This document shows positions 37,963 through 46,084 of a DNA stretch of 62,837 bases, in pieces. Made by a program: the position numbers and the translations under genes. Each line of letters starts with the position of its first letter. The stretch's first letter is position 1. The DNA is from Thiotrichales bacterium. Its GTDB lineage: Bacteria > Pseudomonadota > Gammaproteobacteria > Beggiatoales > Beggiatoaceae. A model generated the notes under the pieces. The model was not told the DNA's origin. It ran no database searches and saw only the letters and a program-made list of their open reading frames with translations. Location of the stretch: positions 1 to 62,837 of the forward strand of contig JADGEH010000017.1 in NCBI GenBank assembly GCA_016744475.1, in the 5' to 3' direction.

Positions 37963-38125
37963 TAGACTTGTTGCGAGGGGTCAGCATCGTAGCGAAAAGG
38001 TGTGGTTTTGAGGCGGGTTTTTCGGTTTTTTGAGGCGAATAACGGGTTATTTAACGAGAAAAAGTGGAAAACCCGACCAAAATCCACGCCTTTGCAGCCG
38101 ATGAAGACCCCTCGCAACAAGTCTA
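37963..38125. mobile_element. Family A MITE, 163 bp, beside the riboswitch
   Basis: The ends are TAGACTTGTTGCGAGGGGTC and GACCCCTCGCAACAAGTCTA, 20-base perfect termini. The core GAGGCGGGTTTTTCGGTTTTTTGAGGCGAATAACGGG is nearly the same as that of the family B elements. It lies about 20 bases upstream of the riboswitch in the direction of thiC transcription, where the thiC promoter should be. Confidence 0.8.
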
Positions 38126-38219
38126 ATACAGGGCACCCCCAGCGATATGGCTTAACGGTATAGAACTTTTCATGCTTTTTCAATCTCAGCATGGGCTTTG
38201 GAAAGAATGCGGTGTTTTA

Positions 38220-38377
38220 GAGCCTATACGAAAATGGGATAATCGGCTGCAAACCCGCCCTTTTGGTCAGGTTTTCCGCTTTTTATCAACAAATAGCGCG
38301 CTATTCGCCTTAAAAAACCGAAAAACCTGCCTCAAAATGGCGAATTTTCGCTTCGATCCCCCATCTTCGTATAGGCT
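38220..38377. mobile_element. Family B MITE, 158 bp, TTA duplication
   Basis: The ends GAGCCTATACGAAAATGGG and CCCATCTTCGTATAGGCTC are flanked by TTA (38217-38219) and TTA (38378-38380). The core is in the opposite orientation to the copy at 13802. Confidence 0.8.
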
Positions 38378-38600
38378 CTTAAGAGGCATTGAAAGGAAGG
38401 CTAAAATACAGTGCAGTTTTTTTTCTACCTGCCCTATAATCGTGCATAACCCGACTTCTCCTTGTGTTTAGTAAGGTTTTACGCCGTCGTCAATAAATGT
38501 TTGTGTTACAAATGTTTAGTGATGATTTAAACAGCTCTATTTGGGTGCTTGGCAAAACTGGCATTGAATCCGCTTTGCCCTCGCCACCAAAGTGAGACTT

Positions 38601-40073
38601 ATGGATACTTCAATGACCATTGATTGGCAAGATTATCAAACCCGCTTGAGCGGAATGTACGATGAATTACTGAATCCCTGTGAGCATCAGCAAAGTGCGG
38701 CCTGTGCTTTACGTGATTATCTGTCAAGCCTGGATGACAGCGATTTACGCGAACGTAAAAACGCTTCTGAACTGGCGATTCAGGTGATGGGCATTAGCTT
38801 TACGGTGTATACCGAGGGCGGCAATATTGACCGTAATTGGCCTTTTGACATTCTGCCGCGAATTATTGATCGCCGCGAGTGGGAGCACACTGAAGCGGGT
38901 CTAACTCAACGTCTGACGGCCTTAAATTTATTTTTGAATGATTTGTACAATGAGCAAAAAATCCTGAAAGACGGCATTATTCCTGCCGATATTATTTTGA
39001 ATTCTAAGGATTTTCGCAAACAATGCGTGGGGGTGACTCCGCCGCATGGGGTGTGGGCGAATATTTGTGGCAGTGATTTGGTGCGCGACGACAGCGGCAC
39101 TTTATATGTGCTGGAAGATAATTTGCGCGTGCCTTCGGGGGTGTCTTATATGTTGGAAAACCGCTTGGTGATGAAGCGTACTTTCCCCGAATTATTTGGA
39201 CAATACAGCATTTTGCCGATGGATGATTATCCTGCACAGTTGTATGAAATGCTGCTGTCCTTAGCGCCTAAAAACCGCCGCGATGATGATCCCGAAGTGG
39301 TGGTGATGACACCAGGTATTTATAACTCAGCGTATTTTGAACACGCTTATTTAGCCCAGCAAATGGGTGTGGAATTGGTGCAAGGCAGTGACTTGGTGGT
39401 GGGGGCGAATGATTGCGTGTACATGCGCAATATTGATGGCTTAAAGCGTGTGGATGTGATTTATCGCCGCATTGATGACTCGTTTATGGACCCTAAAGCC
39501 TTTAATCCTGATTCCACATTGGGCGTGCCGGGATTGTTACGGGCTTGGCGACAAGGCCGTGTGGCTTTGGCTAATTCGCCGGGTTCAGGGGTCGCGGATG
39601 ATAAAGTTGTTTATGCTTTTGTGCCTGACATCATTAAATATTATTTGGATGAAGAACCGATTATTCCTAATGTGCCGACGTATTTGTGTATGGATGATAA
39701 ACAGCGTGAATATGTGCTGGAAAACATTGCCGATTTAGTCGTGAAACCCGCCAATGAATCCGGCGGTTACGGCATGTTAATCGGGCCCAAAAGCACGCCA
39801 GAAGAACAAAAGGCGTTTAAAACATTGATTCAAGAAAATCCGCGCAATTATATTGCTCAGCCGACTTTAAGCCTCTCGACCGCCCCAACTTTATGCGATG
39901 GAAAAATTGCCCCGCGCCATGTTGATTTACGCCCCTTTATTTTGCAGGGAGACAGCACGTCCATCACGACGGGCGGTTTAACCCGTGTGGCTTTGCGTGA
40001 AGGCTCGCTAGTGGTGAATTCTTCGCAAGGCGGCGGCAGCAAGGACACCTGGGTCATGGATATGGAACTATAG
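38601..40073 (+). CDS. Circularly permuted ATP-grasp type 2 protein
   Basis: This protein of about 490 residues has the paired DUF404/DUF407 circularly permuted ATP-grasp fold. Motifs: FTVYTEGGNIDRNWPFDILPRII near the start, DLVRDDSGTLYVLEDNLRVPSGVSYMLENR (about 158-188), RRIDDSFMDP, VVKPANESGGYGMLIGP (about 381-397), and the late APRHVDLRPFIL...SSQGGGSKDTWV. Such enzymes are predicted to form peptide or amide bonds and pair with alpha-E proteins and transglutaminase-like peptidases. The frame opens at a GTG at 38592; I prefer ATG 38601. Its stop codon TAG and the codon before it overlap the left end of a family C element. Confidence 0.9.
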   Translation: MDTSMTIDWQDYQTRLSGMYDELLNPCEHQQSAACALRDYLSSLDDSDLRERKNASELAIQVMGISFTVYTEGGNIDRNWPFDILPRIIDRREWEHTEAGLTQRLTALNLFLNDLYNEQKILKDGIIPADIILNSKDFRKQCVGVTPPHGVWANICGSDLVRDDSGTLYVLEDNLRVPSGVSYMLENRLVMKRTFPELFGQYSILPMDDYPAQLYEMLLSLAPKNRRDDDPEVVVMTPGIYNSAYFEHAYLAQQMGVELVQGSDLVVGANDCVYMRNIDGLKRVDVIYRRIDDSFMDPKAFNPDSTLGVPGLLRAWRQGRVALANSPGSGVADDKVVYAFVPDIIKYYLDEEPIIPNVPTYLCMDDKQREYVLENIADLVVKPANESGGYGMLIGPKSTPEEQKAFKTLIQENPRNYIAQPTLSLSTAPTLCDGKIAPRHVDLRPFILQGDSTSITTGGLTRVALREGSLVVNSSQGGGSKDTWVMDMEL

Positions 40074-40171
40074 CAAAATTATATCAGTGGTTAAGACTGC
40101 CAGTCCTTCAAGGACTGGCAGTCTTGGGTTTGGCTCTATCGCAAGCCTATAAATGATGTACCTTAGCTATA
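40069..40171. mobile_element. Family C element overlapping a stop codon
   Basis: The ends TATAGCAAAATTATATCAGT and ATGATGTACCTTAGCTATA are inverted and enclose the same AAGACTGCCAGTCC-TTCAA-GGACTGGCAGTCTT hairpin as at 6141-6244. The TAG at 40071-40073, inside the left terminus, is the stop codon of the ATP-grasp gene. Confidence 0.8.
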
Positions 40172-40208
40172 TAAATGACATCTTATCCTCTTATAAGAGA
40201 ACAACATT

Positions 40209-41198
40209 ATGTTAGCTCGCGTTGCTTGTAATATTTATTGGTTATCTCGTTATTTAGAACGGGCTGAAAATACGGCTCGATTGATTAATGTCCACAGTAG
40301 TTTGTTATTAGATTTACCCAAATCTTTAGGCGTGGGTTGGGAACCTTTAATTGCTATTAGCGGGGGGGAAGAACAGTTTTATGAGTTGCATGATTCTGCT
40401 AAAGAAGAAGAGGTGGTGATTTTCTTAACCAGCGATGATAGCCCGTGTTCTATTTTTAATTCACTCAGTTGTGCGCGAGAGAACCTGCGTACCACCCGTG
40501 ATTTAATTCCCCGTGAGGCTTGGGAGCAATTGAATGACCTATATTTGTGGTCAAAGCGCACGCTGGCGAACGGTTTGCCCAAGCATCATCGCTATACTTT
40601 TTTACGCGATGTGATTCGTCAAATCCAACAAATCAATGGTTTATTGCATGGCACCATGAGTCGTGACCAAGTATTTACCTTCTTAGATATTGGACGTTAT
40701 ATCGAGCGTGCAGATATGGTCAGCCGGGTGTTAGATGTACGCTCAGCCAATCTTTTGTTAATGACGCAAACGCAGACTCAGCAACAAGAGGGGCAAAGCC
40801 AGACGCAAACACAAACCCTGTCCTTAAAACCCTTTGAAAGCATTCAGTGGATGAGCGTGTTGAAGTCTTTAACTGCCTATCAAATGTATCGCCGTGCCAC
40901 AGGCTTGGTGCGTGTGCGGGGTAAAGATGCTTTACGTTTCTTATTACAAGACCCTGAGTTTCCAAGAGCATTGTATTTCTGTTTGGAACAACTAGAAATG
41001 CATTTACACAGCCTGCCTAACAACGGTGCTACGCAAAGCAGTCTCAACCGTTTACGCCGCCAAATTACTTCAGCCAATCTATCCTTACTGGCTGATCAAC
41101 CCCAGCCACTACATGATTTCATTGACGCATTGCAAGTTAGCATTGGTTATATACATAGCCGTATCGACAGCAGTTATTTTAGTGGGCGAGTGCATTAG
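40209..41198 (+). CDS. Alpha-E domain protein (DUF403)
   Basis: This 329-residue helical protein begins MLARVACNIYWLSRYLERAENTARLI, the alpha-E hallmark. The second repeat is FLDIGRYIERADMVSRVLDVRSANLL, and LNRLRRQITSANLSLLAD occurs late. A Gln/Thr-rich stretch (QTQTQQQEGQSQTQTQTL, about 195-213) is an odd insertion. It follows the ATP-grasp gene by 135 bases, with a family C element between them. The transglutaminase-like protease usual in this operon is not downstream; the convergent sdhB terminator ends the unit. Confidence 0.9.
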   Translation: MLARVACNIYWLSRYLERAENTARLINVHSSLLLDLPKSLGVGWEPLIAISGGEEQFYELHDSAKEEEVVIFLTSDDSPCSIFNSLSCARENLRTTRDLIPREAWEQLNDLYLWSKRTLANGLPKHHRYTFLRDVIRQIQQINGLLHGTMSRDQVFTFLDIGRYIERADMVSRVLDVRSANLLLMTQTQTQQQEGQSQTQTQTLSLKPFESIQWMSVLKSLTAYQMYRRATGLVRVRGKDALRFLLQDPEFPRALYFCLEQLEMHLHSLPNNGATQSSLNRLRRQITSANLSLLADQPQPLHDFIDALQVSIGYIHSRIDSSYFSGRVH

Positions 41199-41214
41199 AA
41201 TAGGTGTCTTGTAT

Positions 41215-41259
41215 AAAAAAAGGCTTTTTCTGCCATGCAGAAAAAGCCTTTTTTTATGC
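41215..41259. terminator. Bidirectional terminator between alpha-E gene and sdhB
   Basis: AAAAAAAGGCTTTTTCTGC-CAT-GCAGAAAAAGCCTTTTTTT is a long perfect stem with A and T runs on both sides, placed between two convergent genes. Confidence 0.9.
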
Positions 41260-41296
41260 CTATCACCTTGCCTTGCACAAGGTGAGTCAACGCCTT

Positions 41297-42076
41297 TTAC
41301 AGTTGGCGTTTCACCATCAATTGCTTGATTTCGGCAATGGCTTTGGCGGGGTTTAAGCCTTTAGGACAGGTGTTGGTGCAGTTCATGATGGTGTGGCAGC
41401 GGTATAGACGGAAAGGGTCTTCCAACTCGTCTAAACGTTCTCCCAGTGCTTCATCACGGCTGTCTTGAATCCAACGATGGGCTTGCAACAACACCGCAGG
41501 GCCCAAATAGCGTTCGCTATTCCACCAATAACTCGGACAACTGGTGGAGCAACAAGCACATAAAATACACTCATACAAGCCGTCCAATTTAGCTCGCGCT
41601 TCTTTGGATTGCAGGCGCTCGCGGTCAGGTGGAGCAGCAGTTTCGGTTTTAATCCAAGGTTGGATGGAAGCCAGTTGTCCATAAAAATGGGTTAAATCTG
41701 GTACCAAATCTTTCACTACGGATAAATGCGGTAGTGGGAAGATTTTAATTTCGCCGTCATAATCAGCAATCGCTTTGGTACAAGCCAAGGTGTTGCGTCC
41801 ATTGATATTCATCGCACATGAGCCACAAATCCCTTCACGGCAGGAACGACGAAAAGTAATAGTGGGATCAATTTCATTTTTAATTTTAAGTAAGGCATCC
41901 AGCACCATAGGCCCGCATTGATCGAGATCAATTTCATAGGTATCAGTACGTGGATTTTCATCTGTATCGGGGTCCCAGCGATAAACACTGAACTTGCGGA
42001 CATTGTTACCCTCTACGTGATTGACGGTTTTACCTTTTTTAACAATGGAATTGGCAGGTAGTTTTAATTCAGCCAT
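41297..42076 (-). CDS. sdhB: Succinate dehydrogenase iron-sulfur subunit
   Basis: The 259-residue subunit of complex II carries electrons from FAD to quinone. The 2Fe-2S ligands are in [21 protein letters not shown]. The 4Fe-4S and 3Fe-4S motifs are [11 protein letters not shown] and [17 protein letters not shown]. Start [16 protein letters not shown] with GGAG upstream. It is separated from sdhA by an unusual 173-base hairpin-rich spacer. Confidence 0.97.
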   Translation of the reverse strand: MAELKLPANSIVKKGKTVNHVEGNNVRKFSVYRWDPDTDENPRTDTYEIDLDQCGPMVLDALLKIKNEIDPTITFRRSCREGICGSCAMNINGRNTLACTKAIADYDGEIKIFPLPHLSVVKDLVPDLTHFYGQLASIQPWIKTETAAPPDRERLQSKEARAKLDGLYECILCACCSTSCPSYWWNSERYLGPAVLLQAHRWIQDSRDEALGERLDELEDPFRLYRCHTIMNCTNTCPKGLNPAKAIAEIKQLMVKRQL

Positions 42077-42089
42077 TGTTTATCTCCTT

Positions 42090-42249
42090 GGGAATGAGAA
42101 TTTAATAAAAACAGAAAGTATAGCGAGTGATTTTGCACACGAATCAAGGCGAAGCGGCGGGCGCATAGTCGTTCTATGTCACCAGAGCGACAACGCAGAG
42201 TCGTGTGCAAAAGTGCCGCTAGACGTTGGGATTATTGAATTCTCATCCC
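42090..42249. repeat. Long imperfect palindrome between sdhA and sdhB
   Basis: GGGAATGAGAATTTAATAA (42090-42108) pairs with TTATTGAATTCTCATCCC (42232-42249). Inside this, TATAGCGAGTGATTTTGCACACGA pairs with TCGTGTGCAAAAGTGCCGCTAGA. The hairpin lies in the transcript between two co-transcribed genes and looks like an inserted palindromic element. Confidence 0.7.
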
Positions 42250-44043
42250 TTAGTACACACGCGCTTTAGGTGGAATGACTTCGATATCATCGGTCAAGGT
42301 GTACATGTGTACGGGACGATAATCGATGCGTGTTTTGCCTGTCTCGTTATCAATCCAAGCCACTGAATGCTTATGCCATTTGACATCATCACGATCCGGA
42401 AAATCTTCGCGGGCATGAGCACCGCGACTTTCTTCTCGGTTAGCCGCAGAATTCATCGCCACTACTGCTTGACTGCGCAGGTTGTCTAATTCCAGCGTTT
42501 CAAGCAAATCAGAGTTCCACACTAAAGAGCGGTCAGAGACGTTGACATTAGCAAAAGAATCATAGACTTCTGCAATATTGTTGACACCTTCAGCCAGAGT
42601 TTTTCCGGTGCGGAAGACGGCAGCATCACGTTGCATGACACGTTGCATGTTTTCGCGGATTTTAGCGGTAGACATGTCCCCATCGGCATAACGTAGTTTG
42701 TCAAAACGCGCCAACAAAGGTTCTTCCCACGGACTTTCCATTGGTTTGTGCAAGGTGTCAGGTTTGATTTGTTCAGCGCAACGTTTAGCCGCAGCACGTC
42801 CAAACACCACAATATCCAGCAAGGAATTAGAGCCTAAGCGGTTAGCACCATGAACCGATACGCAAGCACATTCGCCAATCGCCATTAATCCAGGCACTAC
42901 GCTGTCAGGATTGCCGTCTTTAATGGTCACGACTTCGCCGTGATAATTGGTTGGAATACCGCCCATGTTGTAATGCACCGTGGGCAACACAGGAATCGGT
43001 TCTTTAGTCACGTCAACGCCTGCAAAAATACGGGCAGATTCAGCAATACCGGGTAAACGCTCGCCGATCACTTCAGGGCCTAAATGCTCCAAATGCAAAT
43101 GAATATGATCGTTGTGTTCACCCACGCCACGGCCTTCATGAATTTCTACCGTCATCGCACGACTGACCACATCACGAGAGGCTAAATCTTTGGCATTCGG
43201 TGCATAGCGCTCCATGAAACGCTCGCCATCAGAATTGGTTAAATAACCGCCTTCGCCGCGTGCGCCTTCGGTAATTAAACAACCCGAACCGTAAATGCCC
43301 GTGGGATGGAATTGGATAAATTCCATATCTTGCAACGGCAAGCCTGCGCGTAACACCATGCCATTGCCGTCACCCGTACAAGTATGCGCGGAAGTGGCGG
43401 AGAAGAACGTGCGACCATAACCGCCTGTGGCTAATACCGTGCGATGAGCACGAAAACGGTGCAATTTGCCTTCTGCCATGTCAATCGCCAACACGCCACG
43501 ACAAATGCCGTCTTCATCCATGATCAAATCCAGTGCAAAGTATTCGACATAAAACTCAGCTTGGTGTTTGAGGGCTTGTTGATACAAAGTGTGGAGAATC
43601 GCATGACCGGTGCGGTCAGCCGCTGCGCAAGTCCGCTGTGCTTGGCCTTTGCCAAAATGCGTGCTCATGCCGCCGAAAGCGCGTTGATAAATTTTGCCTT
43701 CTTCGGTGCGCGAGAAAGGTACGCCGTAATGTTCAAGTTCGATGATGGCAGGAATCGCTTCACGACACAGATACTCAATCGCATCCTGATCGCCTAACCA
43801 ATCCGAGCCTTTCACCGTATCGTACATGTGCCAGCGCCAGTCATCTTCGCCCATATTGCCCAACGCGGCGCTGATGCCACCTTGTGCCGCCACGGTATGA
43901 CTACGGGTCGGAAACACCTTGGTTAAGCACGCGGTTTTTAAGCCTTTTTCAGCCATGCCAAAGGTCGCACGTAAACCTGCACCACCGGCACCGACCACCA
44001 CCACATCATAAGAGTGTTCAATAATTTCATAAGCTGTTGTCAT
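42250..44043 (-). CDS. sdhA: Succinate dehydrogenase flavoprotein subunit
   Basis: The 597-residue subunit oxidises succinate to fumarate in the TCA cycle. FAD-binding [20 protein letters not shown] (about 15-34), the flavinylation His in [38 protein letters not shown], and the catalytic segment [18 protein letters not shown] are present. Start two bases upstream of the sdhD stop. Confidence 0.98.
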   Translation of the reverse strand: MTTAYEIIEHSYDVVVVGAGGAGLRATFGMAEKGLKTACLTKVFPTRSHTVAAQGGISAALGNMGEDDWRWHMYDTVKGSDWLGDQDAIEYLCREAIPAIIELEHYGVPFSRTEEGKIYQRAFGGMSTHFGKGQAQRTCAAADRTGHAILHTLYQQALKHQAEFYVEYFALDLIMDEDGICRGVLAIDMAEGKLHRFRAHRTVLATGGYGRTFFSATSAHTCTGDGNGMVLRAGLPLQDMEFIQFHPTGIYGSGCLITEGARGEGGYLTNSDGERFMERYAPNAKDLASRDVVSRAMTVEIHEGRGVGEHNDHIHLHLEHLGPEVIGERLPGIAESARIFAGVDVTKEPIPVLPTVHYNMGGIPTNYHGEVVTIKDGNPDSVVPGLMAIGECACVSVHGANRLGSNSLLDIVVFGRAAAKRCAEQIKPDTLHKPMESPWEEPLLARFDKLRYADGDMSTAKIRENMQRVMQRDAAVFRTGKTLAEGVNNIAEVYDSFANVNVSDRSLVWNSDLLETLELDNLRSQAVVAMNSAANREESRGAHAREDFPDRDDVKWHKHSVAWIDNETGKTRIDYRPVHMYTLTDDIEVIPPKARVY

Positions 44044-44044
44044 T

Positions 44045-44449
44045 TTATGCCGCTCCCGTCATAAAAAGTGATCCAGTCAGCGTAACGCGCACAATGAAAT
44101 ATAAGCCTGAAATAGCAAATAAAGCGATGGTGGCTCTAAGCACCATGAGCGCCAGCATTTTTAATAATTCGCTGTGAAAATAATCTTCAATAATCACCTG
44201 CAAGCCTAAGCTCGCGTGCCAAATCATGGTCAGCAAAAAGCTGATAAATAAAATGGCATTAATCGGCTGTTTAAACCACGTCATGACTTGTGCGTAATCA
44301 CTGTGAGCCAAATAAGCCAGCGTAATAACAAACCAGAGGGTCAGTGGTACTAACAACCAACTGGTCAAACGCAGTGCAATAAAATGTTGAGTGCCGTCGT
44401 GTGAAGCCCCTAGGCCACGAGCACGCGCAAGCGGTGTGCGATAATCCAT
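44045..44449 (-). CDS. sdhD: Succinate dehydrogenase membrane anchor SdhD
   Basis: This 134-residue subunit has three helices. I choose ATG 44449 ([20 protein letters not shown]), preceded by AGGAGAGCAAC; the frame extends to 44527 inside sdh[20 protein letters not shown] is the conserved SdhD opening, and [16 protein letters not shown] holds the heme/quinone-site region. It lies between sdhC and sdhA. Confidence 0.94.
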   Translation of the reverse strand: MDYRTPLARARGLGASHDGTQHFIALRLTSWLLVPLTLWFVITLAYLAHSDYAQVMTWFKQPINAILFISFLLTMIWHASLGLQVIIEDYFHSELLKMLALMVLRATIALFAISGLYFIVRVTLTGSLFMTGAA

Positions 44450-44460
44450 GTTGCTCTCCT

Positions 44461-44853
44461 TTAAGCCAGTCCAAAACCTAAGCCCCAAGACAAGGCCGTC
44501 AGTCCCAGGGTGAGGATAATGATCCAAATATTGCTGCTTGCTGCGGATGACTTATCCAAGCCCGCACTCATATCCCAAATCAAGTGACGAATGCCATGGC
44601 ACAAATGCAGAAACAGCGCAAAACTAAAGCCCAGCAAGATCAACAAGCCCAGCCATGAACCTAAAATAGCTTGAGCTTGTTGATAGCTCTCAGGCCCACT
44701 GGCCAAAGCCCACAACCAATACACCAACAATATAATCCCGCCACTCAGCGCCGTGCCCGTGATGCGATGTAAAATCGAAATCCGCGCCGCCAATGGCAAA
44801 TCATAGACCTGCAAATGCGGCGACAAGGGTCGCGCTCGTCGTTGTTCTGTCAT
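44461..44853 (-). CDS. sdhC: Succinate dehydrogenase cytochrome b556 subunit
   Basis: This 130-residue, three-helix anchor starts MTEQRRARPLSPHLQVYDLP. RPLSPHLQVY and ILHRITGTALSGGIILL are the SdhC signature, and HLCHGIRHLIWDM holds the heme-ligand His. It is first in the sdhCDAB operon. The sequence upstream is occupied by a nested pair of MITEs beginning 23 bases before the start codon, so the promoter must lie beyond or within them. Confidence 0.95.
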   Translation of the reverse strand: MTEQRRARPLSPHLQVYDLPLAARISILHRITGTALSGGIILLVYWLWALASGPESYQQAQAILGSWLGLLILLGFSFALFLHLCHGIRHLIWDMSAGLDKSSAASSNIWIIILTLGLTALSWGLGFGLA

Positions 44854-44875
44854 ACCTTGTTCCCCCTTGAAATGA

Positions 44876-45094
44876 AGAGCCTATACGAAGACGAATTCAC
44901 CCAATAGACTTGTTGCGCGGGGTAGGCATCGTAGCGAAAAGGTGTGGTTTTGAGCGTGTTTTTTCGGTTTTTTGAGGCGAATAGCACGCTATTAAACGAA
45001 AAAAAGCGGAAAAACAAGCCAAAACCCACGCCTTTGCAGTAGATGAATACCTCGTGCAACAAGTCTAATGATGCCCAGCCTTCGTATAGACTCT
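44876..45094. mobile_element. Family A MITE nested in a family B element
   Basis: The outer ends AGAGCCTATACGAAGACG and CTTCGTATAGACTCT are family B termini. Inserted between them is a complete family A element, TAGACTTGTTGCGC...GCAACAAGTCTA (44905-45067). The family B core is missing, with only about 25 bases of each end left. Confidence 0.8.
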
Positions 45095-45101
45095 GCTGCA
45101 T

Positions 45102-46084
45102 TAACTATGGATAAGATAATATTGATTATTAACAGAGCTTATCCGGTTGAAAATTAAATCAATGTTGCAGCGCAATAAAATACGCCTTTTCATAAAACGG
45201 TGCAAGATTTTTGTCATATTCAGTCACTCGCCTTAATTCTTAAGCAATAGAGTGTGAAACGAACCTGGGTAGGATGGGTAGAGGTGCGCCCATGAACTCA
45301 AGAATTCTCGTTCCCACGGAGATCGTCACTGCCATTCAGTGAAGCCCCAAAGGGGCGAACATCTATATAGTCAGGGGCAATGCCCCTGGAAGATGAGAGA
45401 AAAAACTCAGCCCTGAAAGGGCGACATATCATTTTATGTCGCCCTTTCAGGGCTAGATATTCGCTCTGTCTATCACTCAGGGCGATGCCCTGGGCTGTAT
45501 CAATCACACCCCGTTGGGGCTAAAAATGCTTCACTTAATGGCAGTGACGGAGACCGTGGGAATGAGGAAAAAACAGCAAAGATAGAAGCGCAGCCAGCGA
45601 CTAACACCATCGACAGCACGGACATCACTGTTACGCGCAGAGGAAGTGCCGGGCACCGCTGAAGCTGCGCACAAACTGGTTGACAGGTATTTTTGACGCT
45701 TATTGAGCTTGAAAGAACAGGCGGTGGCACTGGATGATCAAAATCCTGAGTATTAGAGCCTATACGAAGATGGGGAATCGAAGCGAAAATTCGCTATTTT
45801 GAGGCAGGTTTTTCGGTTTTTTAAGGCGAATAGCGGGCGTGTAACGAAAAAAAGCGGAAAACCTGACCAAAAGGGCGGATTTGCAGCCGATGATCCCGTT
45901 TTCGTATAGGCTCTTAGGATAGTCTCGCGGGTTTTTCTCGTACCAGCGTTCTGCGCGGTACGGATGACAGGCGCTCTGCGCCTGTTTCGCGCAGCCAAAA
46001 ACCAACACGCTGGGCGTAAAAAAGCCTCAAAAGCCGTTATCATCCCAATGTCAACAAAGCCAAAAAGACCTCCTGGATTTTATA
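45102..46084. other. Intergenic region of about 1 kb, mostly repeats
   Basis: About 45300-45570 holds hairpin repeats: CGTTCCCACG, GCCCCAAAGGGGC, GGGGCAATGCCCC, CAGCCCTGAAAGGGCG with its inverse, and CCCCGTTGGGG, all bracketed by CACTGCCATTCAGTGAAG and CTTCACTTAATGGCAGTG. About 45614-45754 may be decayed coding sequence (LLRAEEVPGTAEAAHKLVDR then a stop). 45756-45913 is a family B MITE. No intact gene is seen. Confidence 0.6.
45756..45913. mobile_element. Family B MITE, 158 bp, TTA duplication
   Basis: The ends GAGCCTATACGAAGATGGGG and CCCGTTTTCGTATAGGCTC are flanked by TTA (45753-45755) and TTA (45914-45916). It is almost identical to the element at 13802, except for GGGCGTGTAACG in the middle, a segment resembling the family A cores. 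Confidence 0.8.

Noticed and set aside
45614..45754. Possible decayed coding sequence (LLRAEEVPGTAEAAHKLVDR)
   Set aside because: Short, contains a stop, and I could not match it to a family; mentioned only in the gap entry.
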